A DNA stretch of 64,000 nucleotides, taken from positions 5,394,001-5,458,000 of the forward strand of contig NZ_CP107845.1 in NCBI RefSeq assembly GCF_041431415.1, in the 5' to 3' direction. Shown here one piece after another: positions 16,037 to 26,793 of the stretch. How positions within the stretch are numbered: position 1 is the first letter of the stretch; each line of letters starts with the position of its first letter. Made by a program: the position numbers and the translations under genes. The notes beneath the pieces are model-generated. The model searched no databases. It saw only the letters and a program-made list of their open reading frames with translations, and was not told the DNA's origin. The stretch is from Streptomyces sp. NBC_00513. GTDB taxonomy: Bacteria > Actinomycetota > Actinomycetes > Streptomycetales > Streptomycetaceae.

Positions 16037-17389
16037 TCATCGCACCGTCAGTGTCAGGATCCTGTCGTCGCCGGTCTCCGGCGACCCGCGCCCATCCGTC
16101 TCGCTCGTGACCAGCAGCAACGCGTCCCCGCCCAGCGGCACCACGGTCCGCAACCGGCCGTACCGGCCCTGGAGGAAGGCCTCCGGCTCGGCCACCGGGG
16201 TCGCGCCGGCGAGCGGGATCCGCCACAGCCGCTCGCCCTTCAGCCCCGCCATCCAGATCGATCCCTGCGCCCAGGCGATGCCGCTCGGCGACGCCTCGTC
16301 GGTCTTCCACACGGCCACCGGGTCGCGGAAGCCGGCTCTGCCCGCCTTCCCCTCGGCCTCCGGCCAGCCGTAGTTCACACCGGGCTCGATCAGATTCAGC
16401 TCGTCCCACGTGTTCTGGCCGAACTCGGCGGCCCAGAGCCGCTTGTCCTTGTCCCAGGTGAGGCCCTGCACATTGCGGTGGCCGTACGAATAGACGACCG
16501 AGTCCGCCTCCGGGTTGCCGTGCACCGGTTCCCCGTCCGGGGTCATCCGCAGGATCTTGCCGCCGAGGGACTTCTTGTCCTGCGCGAGCCCGGTCTCGCC
16601 GGTCTCCCCGGTGCCGACGTACAGCATCTTGTCCGGGCCGAACGCGATCCGACCCCCGTTGTGGACGAGGCCCTTCGGGATGCCCCGGAACACCGTGTCG
16701 GGTGCCCCCAACCGCTGCCCGGCCGGTCTCTGGTCGTCATAGCGCAGGCGGGCGATCCTGTTGTCGGACTCGGTCGTGAAGTAGACGTACACGAGCCGGT
16801 CCGAGGCGAAGGTCGGGGAGAGCGCGAGACCCAGCAACCCGCCCTCGCCGCCCGGGGCCACCCCGGGGACCTCGCCGATCGGCGTGATCGCGCCCGTGTC
16901 CGCCCGCACGCGACTGATGGTGCCCTTGTCCCGCGAGGCGACCAACAGGTCGCCGCCCGGCAGCGCCGCCACACCCCACGGGGACTCCAGCCCCTTGGCG
17001 ACCTCGCCCTTCACCGTCACGGCGCCCTTGGCGGGCGGACCGCTCGTCGAGGGGGAGCCGGAGGAACCCGGTGACCCGCCCCCCGGTGACGCCGTACCCG
17101 GTGGGGAGCCGCCCGGCCGGGCCGCCTCCCCGCCCGGCGGCGAGCAGCCCGCCGCCAGCAGGGCCCCGCACCCGGCCAGGGCCAGCGCCGTCAGGACCGA
17201 CCGGGGCCGCCCACGCGCGACGTCATACGCGGCCGAGGGCACGGGGCGCCCGCCCCACCGGTCGTCGCTGCGCCCGTCCCACCGCCCGTCCCACCGGTCG
17301 TCGCGGCGCGGAGAACCGACCGCCGCCCGCACCCCCGGGCGCCCGTCGCCCCGCCCGTCGCCCTGTCCGTACCGCGGTTCATATCGCAT
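16037..17389 (-). CDS. PQQ-dependent sugar dehydrogenase-like lipoprotein (GSDH family)
   Basis: A 450-residue beta-propeller protein of the glucose/sorbosone dehydrogenase family, which oxidises sugars or sugar-like ligands outside the membrane. Family motifs include LESPWGVAALPGGDLLVASR, LLGLALSPTFASDRLVYVYF, SLGGKILRMTPDGEPVHGNP, SYGHRNVQGLTWD and NYGWPEAEG. A lipobox-like LTALALAGCGALLAAGC puts the mature N-terminus on a lipidated cysteine, but it is preceded by about 65 residues containing RDDRWDGRWDGRSDDRW-type repeats. AAGGGA seven bases before ATG 17389 supports that long start. A shorter GTG start just before PSAAYDVARG would give a normal lipoprotein signal. A Gly/Ser/Pro linker follows the cysteine. 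Whether PQQ is used is unproven. Confidence 0.88.
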   Translation of the reverse strand: MRYEPRYGQGDGRGDGRPGVRAAVGSPRRDDRWDGRWDGRSDDRWGGRPVPSAAYDVARGRPRSVLTALALAGCGALLAAGCSPPGGEAARPGGSPPGTASPGGGSPGSSGSPSTSGPPAKGAVTVKGEVAKGLESPWGVAALPGGDLLVASRDKGTISRVRADTGAITPIGEVPGVAPGGEGGLLGLALSPTFASDRLVYVYFTTESDNRIARLRYDDQRPAGQRLGAPDTVFRGIPKGLVHNGGRIAFGPDKMLYVGTGETGETGLAQDKKSLGGKILRMTPDGEPVHGNPEADSVVYSYGHRNVQGLTWDKDKRLWAAEFGQNTWDELNLIEPGVNYGWPEAEGKAGRAGFRDPVAVWKTDEASPSGIAWAQGSIWMAGLKGERLWRIPLAGATPVAEPEAFLQGRYGRLRTVVPLGGDALLLVTSETDGRGSPETGDDRILTLTVR

Positions 17390-17461
17390 CGCGCTGTCCC
17401 TTCCGGTGCTCCGATCGTGCCTTCCCACCGACTCAACATCGGCGGCACCGCCCGAAGTTCC

Positions 17462-17487
17462 ACCACTCGTACACTCGATCGAGTGGT
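17462..17487. terminator. Candidate hairpin between aldo/keto reductase and sugar dehydrogenase genes
   Basis: ACCACTCG (17462-17469) faces CGAGTGGT (17480-17487) across a ten-base loop, about 45 bases beyond the reductase stop on the minus strand. It could be a weak terminator or an operator. Confidence 0.35.
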
Positions 17488-17533
17488 TGTTCCGGTGGTC
17501 GCCGATCGCGCGGGGCACGACATCCGGCCGGGG

Positions 17534-18541
17534 TCAGTCCCAGGCTCCCACCGCCGCCGGAAGTTCCGCCATCTCGGCCAGGTCCCCGGCCGTGAGCCGG
17601 ACCTCGGCAGCCCGGGCGTTCTCCGCCGCCCAATGCGCCCGATCGGCCCCCGGGACGGGCACCACGTGCGGTCCCTGCGCCAACACCCACGCCAGCGCCA
17701 CCTGCGCCGCGGTGACCTCCGGCCCGTGCCGCCGGGCCACCCGCCGCAGGCCCGCCACCAGCACCTGGTTCGAAGCCATCGCGTCCGCCGTGAACCTCGG
17801 GTGCCGGGCCCGCACGTCCGCCGACTCGAAGCCGGCGCCCGGCCGCAGCGTCCCGGTCAGGAACCCGCTGCCCAGCGGCATCGCCGCCAGCACCCCCACC
17901 CCGCGCGCCGCACACCACGGCAGCAACTGCCACGCCGCCTCCGGCGACCACACCGACAGTTCGGCCTGCACCGCGCTCACCGGGAACACCTGCTGCGCCC
18001 GCTCCAGCAGCCTCACGGTCGACCGGTACGCCCGGTCGCCGCGCCGCCCCGCGCCCGGCCCGGCGCCCGCGCCCAGCGCACAGAAACCGAGCGCCCGCAC
18101 CTTCCCCGCGGCCACCAGCTCCGCCATGGCGCCCCAGGTCTCCTCCACCGGCACGTCCGGGTCCACCCGGTGCAGCTGGTACAGGTCTATGACGTCGGTC
18201 CGCAGCCGCCGCAGCGAGGCGTCGCAGGCCCGCCGCACATATCCGGGCCGACCGTCCGCCACCACGTGCTGCTCACCGGCCCGCAGGCCCACCTTGGCCG
18301 ACACGAAGGCCTCGGACCGCCGCTCCCGCAGCACCCGCCCGAGGACCAGCTCGTTGGTGAAGGGCCCGTACACATCGGCCGTGTCCAGCAGGTTCGCACC
18401 GAGGTCAAGTGCCGTGTGCAGGGTCCGCTCCGACTCCTCGCCCCGGCGGTGCGAGGGCGCGTACGCCCAGCTCATCGGCATGCAGCCGAGGCCGATGGCG
18501 CCCACCCACAGCGGCCCCGACCCGATCGACCTGCGCTCCAC
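17534..18541 (-). CDS. Aldo/keto reductase
   Basis: A 335-residue NADPH-dependent (beta/alpha)8 oxidoreductase. The catalytic tetrad is visible: Asp in LLDTADVYGPFTNE (with the Tyr), Lys in FVSAKVGLR and His in DVIDLYQLHRVDP. NADPH-binding elements include VSAVQAELSVWSPEA and the C-terminal VVPVPGADRAHWAAEN (canonical IPGT..). An unusual Gly/Ala/Pro-rich insert (ALGAGAGPGAGRRGDRAYR) follows the LGFC strand. GTG start at 18541. Divergent from the 2-hydroxyacid dehydrogenase gene. Substrate unknown. Confidence 0.9.
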   Translation of the reverse strand: MERRSIGSGPLWVGAIGLGCMPMSWAYAPSHRRGEESERTLHTALDLGANLLDTADVYGPFTNELVLGRVLRERRSEAFVSAKVGLRAGEQHVVADGRPGYVRRACDASLRRLRTDVIDLYQLHRVDPDVPVEETWGAMAELVAAGKVRALGFCALGAGAGPGAGRRGDRAYRSTVRLLERAQQVFPVSAVQAELSVWSPEAAWQLLPWCAARGVGVLAAMPLGSGFLTGTLRPGAGFESADVRARHPRFTADAMASNQVLVAGLRRVARRHGPEVTAAQVALAWVLAQGPHVVPVPGADRAHWAAENARAAEVRLTAGDLAEMAELPAAVGAWD

Positions 18542-18614
18542 CTGTGCGTCCCCCTCCCGGTCCGGCCATCAAACTAACGGCTTGATCCGGATCCCTTGGC
18601 ATAGCCTCGTGATC

Positions 18615-19562
18615 ATGACTGCAACGACCCCGGACGTCTGGCTCCCCTTCGCCGCCGACGAGATCGAAGGCCTTCCCGACTGCTTCCGGTACCGACGGTG
18701 GGACGGCGAGGACGCGTTCCCCGCGGACCCGGGGGACTGCGTCTTCTACGTCACCCCGTACATGAAGTCCCCGGCCGTCACCCTGCGACCGCTGCCGGCG
18801 ATGCCCGACCTCCAGGTCGTCCAGACCCTCACCGCGGGCATCGACCACGTACTCGGCGGCCTCGACGGGCTGCGGTCCGGCGTGCGCCTGTGCAACGCCC
18901 GCGGGGTGCACGAGGCCAGCACCGCCGAACTGACCCTCACCCTGATCCTCGCCTCGCTCCGCGGCATCCCCGGCATGGTCCGCGGCCAGGACCGCGAGGA
19001 GTGGCGCGCCGGCTTCTACCCGGCCCTCGCCGACAAGTCGGTCCTGATCGTCGGGCACGGGTCGGTCGGCGCGGCCATCGAGGACCGGTTGATCCCCTTC
19101 GAGTGCGCGCGCGTCACACGGGTCGCACGCTCCGCGCGCACCACCGCGCACGGGCCGGTGCACGCCCTCGCCGACCTTCCCCGACTCCTCCCGGACGCCG
19201 ACGTGGTGGTCCTTTCCACCCCGCTGACCGATGCCACCCGCGGCCTGGTCGACGCCCATTTCCTCAGCCGGATGAAGGACGGCGCCCTGCTCGTGAACGT
19301 GGCGCGCGGACCGGTCGTCGACACGGCGGCCCTGCTCGCGGAACTGGAATCCGGCCGGTTGCGGGCGGCGCTCGACGTGACCGAGCCGGAACCGCTGCCC
19401 GCGGGCCACCCGCTGTGGCACGCCCCGAACGTCCTGATCACGCCCCATGTGGGCGGCAGCAGTTCGGCGTTCGAGCCGCGGGCCAAGCGGCTCCTGGCCC
19501 GGCAGCTCTCCCGGTTCGCCGCCGGCGAGCCCCTGGAGAACACGGTGTTGACCACGGGGTGA
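18615..19562 (+). CDS. D-isomer-specific 2-hydroxyacid dehydrogenase family protein
   Basis: A 315-residue NAD(P)-dependent dehydrogenase. The Rossmann motif SVLIVGHGSVGAAIEDRL is atypical, with His inside GHGSVG. The catalytic Arg lies in LLVNVARGPVVDT, the Glu in LDVTEPEPLPAGHPLW, and the His in NVLITPHVGGSS. The family reduces 2-keto acids or oxidises D-2-hydroxyacids (phosphoglycerate dehydrogenase, glyoxylate or hydroxypyruvate reductase). TAGCCT ends seven bases before the ATG and no ribosome binding site is seen, so the transcript is probably leaderless. GTG 18609 is an alternative. Substrate unknown. Confidence 0.9.
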   Translation: MTATTPDVWLPFAADEIEGLPDCFRYRRWDGEDAFPADPGDCVFYVTPYMKSPAVTLRPLPAMPDLQVVQTLTAGIDHVLGGLDGLRSGVRLCNARGVHEASTAELTLTLILASLRGIPGMVRGQDREEWRAGFYPALADKSVLIVGHGSVGAAIEDRLIPFECARVTRVARSARTTAHGPVHALADLPRLLPDADVVVLSTPLTDATRGLVDAHFLSRMKDGALLVNVARGPVVDTAALLAELESGRLRAALDVTEPEPLPAGHPLWHAPNVLITPHVGGSSSAFEPRAKRLLARQLSRFAAGEPLENTVLTTG

Positions 19563-19798
19563 CCCGATGTGAGCACGTTCCGTATTCACCCGAGTGCGCG
19601 CGGTGTCGACAACCTCCCGGACGGTGACGCAGAGTAGAGGAGCTATGTCGCTGAGTGACGAAAGTGGTGTATCGTCCGGAACAAGGGGCTGCGCCGGGAA
19701 CGTCCGGCGCCGGGGAGTGATCGGACACTTTGGGGGCGACGGGCGATGCACGGCCAATGGACGAAGGATCCGACGCGGCAGAGCCGCCGGAGGCGACG

Positions 19799-22714
19799 AT
19801 GGGGTGCGCCGAAGCTGGCAGGCGAGGGGGACCGGTGAGCCCCCCGGGGGCGGCGCTCCTGACCCGGCCCCCGACGGCGGGCGCCGGCAAGGGCCTGGCG
19901 GCGCAGCTCCTCCTCGCGGTGGTCAGCGGTGGTTACGCCGTCGGAGCCGCCCTCGGCTGGGGATCGACCGAACTCGCCAAGTTCATGGGCGATTTCGGGC
20001 TCAGCACGGCGGGACTGCTCGCCGCCGTCTCCTGCTTCCACTACGCACGCACCATCGACCGGCGCGAACGTCCCGCCTGGCTGATGTTCGCGTTCTCCTC
20101 CCTGATGGGGGCCCTCGGGAACGCCGTCTGGGGCTGGTACGAGGTCATTCTCGGCCAGGAGGTCCCGGAACCCTCCCTCGCCGACTTCGCCTTCCTCTGC
20201 TTCGCACCGCCCGCCATCGTGGGCCTCCTGGTCCTCGCCAAGCGTCCCGTCACCCGTGCCGGCTGGGTCTGCCTCGGCCTCGACTCCTGGCTCATCGGCG
20301 GATCGCTGCTGACGCTGTCGTGGAGCCTGGCCCTCGCCAACGCCGCGCGCACCGTCCAGTCGGGCGCCCCCGGCAGCGTCCCCCGGGCCGCGCTGTCCCT
20401 CGCGTACCCGCTGCTCGACATCGCGCTCGTCTCGATGGTGCTGGTCCTGCACTTCCGCCGCTCGGCGAACAACCGCTCCGCCGTCAACACGGCCATCGCG
20501 GCCCTCGCCCTGACCGTCCTGAGCGACGCGCTCTTCACCTCCCCGCTGCTGAACACCACCTACCGCTCCGGTGAGATCCTCGACGCCGGCTGGTTCGCGG
20601 GCTCGCTGCTGCTGGCGTACGCCCCCTGGGGCGCCCGCAGGGCCGAGTCCGCCGAGCAGGCGGTGCGGCCCCCGCGAGCGGAGCGCCCGCACAGCCGTCC
20701 CATCTCCGGCTCGCTGCCCGCGCTGACCCCGTACCTCGCGGCCGCCGTCTGCACCCTCGGCATCCTGTACAACGTCGTGGACGGCCGGAAGGTCGACCGG
20801 ATGGTCGTCTTCACCGGCTGCACGGTCGTCCTGGCCCTCGTCATCCGGCAGGGCATCATGCTCGTCGACAACATCGCGCTGACCCAGGAACTGGCCCAGA
20901 AGGAGAACCACTTCCGCTCCCTGGTCCAGGGTTCCAGCGACGTCATCATGATCGCCGCGCCCACCGGCACCCTGCGCTACGTGAGTCCCGCCGCCGCCGG
21001 GGTCTACGGCCGAGAGGCGGAGGAACTGGTCGGCACCGAGCTCGCCACCCTGATCCACCCCGACGACCTCGGCCGCGTGGTCCACGAGGTGCGCCGCTTC
21101 CTGGCGGCGCCCCCCTCGGAGGAGCCCACCACCCGCATCGAGTGCCGGTTCGAGTCGGGCGACGGTGACTGGCTCAACGTCGAGTCCACCGTCAACCGGC
21201 ACCAGGGCGGGCTCATCCTCAACAGCCGCGACGTCACCGAGCGCGTCCGTCTCCAGGCCCAGCTCCAGCACAGCGCCGAGCACGACCCCCTCACCGACCT
21301 CCCCAACCGGGCCCTGTTCACCCGCAGGGTCCGCCAGGCGCTGACCGGCCGCCGGGCCGGGGACCACGGCACCGCCGTGCTCTTCATCGACCTCGACGGC
21401 TTCAAGGCGGTCAACGACACCATCGGCCACCAGGCCGGCGACGAGCTGCTCGTCGAGGCCGCCCGCAGGCTCCAGGACTCGGTCCGCGCCGGGGACACCG
21501 CGGCCCGGCTCGGCGGCGACGAGTTCGCCGCGCTGATCACGGGCGACGGCAGCCGCGACCGCGGCGCCCGCGAGTACCAGGTGCACGAGATCGCCGACCG
21601 ACTGCGCACCACGCTCTCCCAGCCGTACCGGATCGGGGGCAGCGAGGTCAGGGTCGCCGCGAGCATCGGCGTGGCCTTCGCGGACCCCGGCATCACCCCT
21701 TCGGACCTGATGCGCAACGCGGATCTCGCGATGTACCGGGCCAAGGCGGGCGGCAAGAACCGCGTCGAGCTGTACGCGCCGCAGATGCAGGCCGAGGTCG
21801 TGCGCAAGGCCGAGCTCGCGGGGCGGCTGCGCACCGCGCTCCACGAGGGTGAGTTCGCCCTGCTGCACCAGCCCGTGGTCTCGCTGGCCACCGGGGAGGT
21901 CATGGCCGTCGCCGCGCAGGCCCGTTGGCGCTCGGCGCAGGGGATCCTGTTCACGCCGGCCGAGTTCCTGCGGGTGGCCGAGTACAGCGAGGGCGCCGCC
22001 CACGGCGTCGCTCCGGATGCCTCGCGCACCGCCGAGCTGGGGCGCTGGTTGCTGGAGGAGGCCGTGGAGCAGGCCGCCGAGCGGCACCGGGCCGGTCATC
22101 ACGTGCCGGTGGCGGTCCGGATGACCGCCCAGCGGCTGCTGGACCGCTCCGCGCCGCTCGCCTCCCTGGACGCCCTGCTGACCCGGCACGGGCTGCCGTC
22201 CGGTGCGCTGGTGATCGAGTTGGCGGACAGCGATCCCAGAGTGCCCTTCGACGAGCTGGAGCGGCGCCTGACGGCCTTGCGGAGGCTGGGCGTCCTGATC
22301 GCCCTCGACGGCTTCGGCAGCGGTTACGCGGCCATCAGCGCCCTCCGGCGGCTGCCCGTGGACATGCTGAAACTGGACCGGGGCCTGGTCGAGGGCCTGG
22401 TGGAATCGGCCCGCCTGCACAAGATCACCGCAGGTTTGTTGCGGATCGCAAACGACCTGGGGATGCAGTCGGTGGCCGACGGGGTGGACCTGCCCGAGCA
22501 GGTGTCGGCCCTGCGGGCGATGGGGTGCACCCAGGGTCAAGGAATGGCCTTCTCCGGACCACTCGACGAATACAGGCTGCGACGCGCCCTCGTGCGCGGT
22601 ACGTTCCCAGTACCGGGCGGTTTGGCCCAGCCGGCCTTGGCCGGAGGCTCGTCCAGTGGCTTGATGGTCATCCGTAGAGGCTCAAATAATGAGACGCCCG
22701 TCCCACCCGCTTGA
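19799..22714 (+). CDS. Membrane PAS-GGDEF-EAL protein (c-di-GMP signalling), EAL domain degenerate
   Basis: About 971 residues. The N-terminal 300 residues contain around ten membrane segments. A PAS domain follows (FRSLVQGSSDVIMIAAPTGT and onward). The GGDEF domain has an intact signature (AARLGGDEFAAL) and an intact inhibitory RxxD site (RAGD five residues earlier), so it should synthesise c-di-GMP. The C-terminal EAL-like domain has lost key residues: the EAL position reads AAQ, the DDFG motif reads DGFG, and the usual Asn in the NxS strand is Arg. It is therefore probably not a phosphodiesterase. ATG 19799 has GGAGG five bases upstream; GTG 19835 and an ATG at 19730 are alternatives. By position it resembles S. 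coelicolor SCO5511 (I recall the name CdgF, not certain). Confidence 0.9.
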   Translation: MGCAEAGRRGGPVSPPGAALLTRPPTAGAGKGLAAQLLLAVVSGGYAVGAALGWGSTELAKFMGDFGLSTAGLLAAVSCFHYARTIDRRERPAWLMFAFSSLMGALGNAVWGWYEVILGQEVPEPSLADFAFLCFAPPAIVGLLVLAKRPVTRAGWVCLGLDSWLIGGSLLTLSWSLALANAARTVQSGAPGSVPRAALSLAYPLLDIALVSMVLVLHFRRSANNRSAVNTAIAALALTVLSDALFTSPLLNTTYRSGEILDAGWFAGSLLLAYAPWGARRAESAEQAVRPPRAERPHSRPISGSLPALTPYLAAAVCTLGILYNVVDGRKVDRMVVFTGCTVVLALVIRQGIMLVDNIALTQELAQKENHFRSLVQGSSDVIMIAAPTGTLRYVSPAAAGVYGREAEELVGTELATLIHPDDLGRVVHEVRRFLAAPPSEEPTTRIECRFESGDGDWLNVESTVNRHQGGLILNSRDVTERVRLQAQLQHSAEHDPLTDLPNRALFTRRVRQALTGRRAGDHGTAVLFIDLDGFKAVNDTIGHQAGDELLVEAARRLQDSVRAGDTAARLGGDEFAALITGDGSRDRGAREYQVHEIADRLRTTLSQPYRIGGSEVRVAASIGVAFADPGITPSDLMRNADLAMYRAKAGGKNRVELYAPQMQAEVVRKAELAGRLRTALHEGEFALLHQPVVSLATGEVMAVAAQARWRSAQGILFTPAEFLRVAEYSEGAAHGVAPDASRTAELGRWLLEEAVEQAAERHRAGHHVPVAVRMTAQRLLDRSAPLASLDALLTRHGLPSGALVIELADSDPRVPFDELERRLTALRRLGVLIALDGFGSGYAAISALRRLPVDMLKLDRGLVEGLVESARLHKITAGLLRIANDLGMQSVADGVDLPEQVSALRAMGCTQGQGMAFSGPLDEYRLRRALVRGTFPVPGGLAQPALAGGSSSGLMVIRRGSNNETPVPPA

Positions 22715-22747
22715 CATCCACCTCCCGCCGGAGGGAGGGTCAGTGCC

Positions 22748-22789
22748 ATGCGCACCCGAATTCTCGTACTTGGAAAGCGCGTCGGCTGA
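22748..22789 (+). CDS. ilvB leader peptide MRTRILVLGKRVG
   Basis: A 13-codon reading frame with a strong ribosome binding site (GGAGGGAGGG) and consecutive Ile-Leu-Val-Leu codons (22760-22771). This is the signature of branched-chain amino acid attenuation described for actinobacterial ilvB leaders. Ribosome stalling at these codons would decide the fold of the downstream RNA and so read-through into ilvBNC. Confidence 0.85.
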   Translation: MRTRILVLGKRVG

Positions 22790-22865
22790 AGCTGGGACCT
22801 GTATGTCCCCGCTCCACACACCCGACGCGCTCCCCTCGCTTGCCTCCCGGCACGAGGGGTTTTTT
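22776..22865 (+). promoter_or_regulatory. ilvB leader: ilvBNC attenuator: competing stem and rho-independent terminator
   Basis: Stem 1 is a perfect 10-bp pairing of 22776-22785 (the end of the leader peptide frame) with 22822-22831, enclosing a small GGGAC/GTCCC hairpin. Directly adjacent is the terminator: CCCCTCG (22832-22838) with CGAGGGG (22853-22859) and six T residues (22860-22865). A further perfect 8-bp hairpin lies at 22882-22903. A ribosome stalled at the Ile-Leu-Val-Leu codons would cover the left arm of stem 1. The exact antiterminator is not resolved by eye. Confidence 0.82.
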
Positions 22866-22942
22866 GTTGCACTGGCACACGCCTTCGGAGCTTGCTCCGA
22901 AGGATCCCCGCTCCTCGTAAAACCCTCAGCTTCGAGAAGAGA

Positions 22943-24829
22943 ATGCCGATGACCGAGCAGGCCACCGGGGCCCACCATCCGCAGCCGCGGCCCCGTACGG
23001 GTGGACACCAGTCCGCCGCAGTTGAGCACGTCACGGGTGCGCAGTCCCTCATCCGCTCTCTCGAAGAGGTGGGGTGCGACACCGTGTTCGGGATCCCGGG
23101 TGGCGCCATCCTTCCCGCCTACGACCCGATGATGGACAGCAAGAGGGTCCGTCACATCCTGGTCCGCCACGAGCAGGGCGCCGGCCACGCCGCGACCGGC
23201 TACGCGCAGGCCACCGGGAAGGTCGGCGTCTGCATGGCCACCTCGGGCCCGGGCGCCACCAACCTGGTCACCCCGATCGCGGACGCGCACATGGACTCCG
23301 TGCCGCTCGTCGCGATCACCGGCCAGGTCTCCTCCAAGGCGATCGGCACCGACGCCTTCCAGGAGGCGGACATCGTCGGCATCACGATGCCGATCACGAA
23401 GCACAACTTCCTGGTCACGCGGGCCGAGGACATCCCGCGGACGATCGCGGAGGCGTTCCACATCGCCTCCACCGGCCGCCCCGGCCCGGTCCTGGTGGAC
23501 ATCGCCAAGGACGCCCTCCAGTCGAAGACCACCTTCTCGTGGCCGCCGACCCACGACCTGCCGGGCTACCGGCCCGTCACCAAGCCGCACGCCAAGCAGA
23601 TCCGGGAGGCCGCCAAGCTCATCTGCGCGGCCAAGCGCCCGGTCCTGTACGTCGGCGGCGGTGTCATGAAGTCCGGCGCCACCGCCGAGCTGAAGGTCCT
23701 CGCGGAACTGACCGGCGTCCCCGTCTGTACCACCCTGATGGCGCTCGGCTCCTTCCCCGACAGCCACCCGCTGCACGTCGGCATGCCCGGCATGCACGGT
23801 TCGGTCACCGGCGTCACCTCGCTGCAGAAGTCGGACCTGCTGATCGCGCTCGGCACCCGCTTCGACGACCGCGTCACCGGCAAGCTGGACAGTTTCGCCC
23901 CGTTCGCCAAGGTCATCCACGCGGACATCGACCCGGCCGAGATCGGCAAGAACCGCGAGGTCGACGTCCCGATCGTGGGCGACGCCCGCGAGGTCATCGC
24001 CGACCTGATCCAGGCAATCCAGGCCGAGCACACCGAGGGCAACGCGGGCGACTACACCGCCTGGTGGAAGGACCTCAGCCGCTGGCGCGAGACGTACCCG
24101 CTGGGCTACGACCTGCCCGCGGACGGCAGCCTCTCGCCGCAGCAGGTCATCCAGCGGATCGGCGCGCTCGCCCCGGAGCACACCATCTACGCGGCCGGCG
24201 TCGGCCAACACCAGATGTGGGCCTCGCACTTCGTCGACTACGAGGAGCCCCGCACCTGGCTGAACTCCGGTGGCGCCGGAACCATGGGCTACGCGGTCCC
24301 GGCCGCGATGGGCGCCAAGGTCGGCATGCCGGACCGCACGGTCTGGGCGATCGACGGCGACGGCTGCTTCCAGATGACCAATCAGGAACTGGCCACCTGC
24401 GCGCTGAACAACATCCCGATCAAGGTCGCGATCATCAACAACGGCGCGCTGGGCATGGTCCGCCAGTGGCAGACCCTGTTCTACAACCAGCGGTACTCCA
24501 ACACGGTCCTGCACGCCGACGAGACCGGCCACGCCACCGTGGGCTCCCAGCTCGGCGAGTCCATCGCCCCCCGCAAGGGAACCCGCGTCCCGGACTTCGT
24601 GAAACTGTCCGAGGCCATGGGCTGCGTCGCACTGCGCTGCGAGGACCCCGCCGACCTGGACCGGGTCATCGCCGAGGCCAACGCGATCAACGACCGCCCG
24701 GTGGTCGTCGACTTCATCGTCCACGAGGACGCCATGGTGTGGCCGATGGTCGCCGCCGGCACCTCCAACGACGAGGTCATGGCAGCCCGGGGCGTCCGTC
24801 CCGACTTCGGCGACAACGAAGACGACTGA
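22943..24829 (+). CDS. ilvB: Acetolactate synthase large subunit
   Basis: The 628-residue ThDP-dependent catalytic subunit of acetohydroxyacid synthase, first common step of valine, leucine and isoleucine synthesis. The ThDP-activating Glu lies in [14 protein letters not shown] (about residue 78). The FAD/central domain and the ThDP/Mg motif [18 protein letters not shown], followed by [12 protein letters not shown], are all intact. The C-terminus ends in Asp/Glu-rich residues. ATG 22943 or 22949 (MPMTEQ / MTEQ) are equivalent choices. It is the first gene of ilvB-ilvN-ilvC, preceded by the leader-peptide attenuator. Confidence 0.97.
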   Translation: MPMTEQATGAHHPQPRPRTGGHQSAAVEHVTGAQSLIRSLEEVGCDTVFGIPGGAILPAYDPMMDSKRVRHILVRHEQGAGHAATGYAQATGKVGVCMATSGPGATNLVTPIADAHMDSVPLVAITGQVSSKAIGTDAFQEADIVGITMPITKHNFLVTRAEDIPRTIAEAFHIASTGRPGPVLVDIAKDALQSKTTFSWPPTHDLPGYRPVTKPHAKQIREAAKLICAAKRPVLYVGGGVMKSGATAELKVLAELTGVPVCTTLMALGSFPDSHPLHVGMPGMHGSVTGVTSLQKSDLLIALGTRFDDRVTGKLDSFAPFAKVIHADIDPAEIGKNREVDVPIVGDAREVIADLIQAIQAEHTEGNAGDYTAWWKDLSRWRETYPLGYDLPADGSLSPQQVIQRIGALAPEHTIYAAGVGQHQMWASHFVDYEEPRTWLNSGGAGTMGYAVPAAMGAKVGMPDRTVWAIDGDGCFQMTNQELATCALNNIPIKVAIINNGALGMVRQWQTLFYNQRYSNTVLHADETGHATVGSQLGESIAPRKGTRVPDFVKLSEAMGCVALRCEDPADLDRVIAEANAINDRPVVVDFIVHEDAMVWPMVAAGTSNDEVMAARGVRPDFGDNEDD

Positions 24830-24861
24830 GCCGAGAGAGCCTGAGAGAGAGAACGACTCAC

Positions 24862-26537
<1,676 letters not shown>

Positions 26538-26602
26538 TCCCGCCGCGCACGCGCCCCTGGAGGCCGTCCGGCCCGCCGGATCAGCGGCCTTCGACCGCGC
26601 GG

Positions 26603-26660
26603 ATTGGCCACCCCGGCCAATCACGGAAGGGTGATCCTTCCGTACAGGCGGAAATCCGCC
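26603..26660. repeat. Three successive inverted repeats upstream of serA
   Basis: ATTGGCC/GGCCAAT (26603-26609, 26615-26621), CGGAAGG/CCTTCCG (26624-26630, 26636-26642) and GGCGGA/TCCGCC (26647-26652, 26655-26660) stand in series in the 256-base ilvC-serA gap. The first may belong to ilvC termination. The others lie just upstream of a TACACT hexamer and could be operators or a structured leader. Confidence 0.5.
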
Positions 26661-26793
26661 GCGGATACGCCACTACACTGCTCAACACAACGCGTCAGGC
26701 CCACAGTGTCGTGCGTCTTCCACGCGGCTACCCCCTCCACCGCCTGCGGCCGTCGGGACGGCCGTCCGCACTGGACTTGTGAGGATGACCCAC

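Noticed and set aside
19645..20574. Plus-strand frame starting ATG 19645 with a GAGGAG motif
   Set aside because: It overlaps the GGDEF-EAL gene in another frame for most of its length and gives an Arg/Gly-rich translation without homology.
19643..22540. Long minus-strand frame opposite the GGDEF-EAL gene
   Set aside because: A shadow of the plus-strand gene; no domain pattern.
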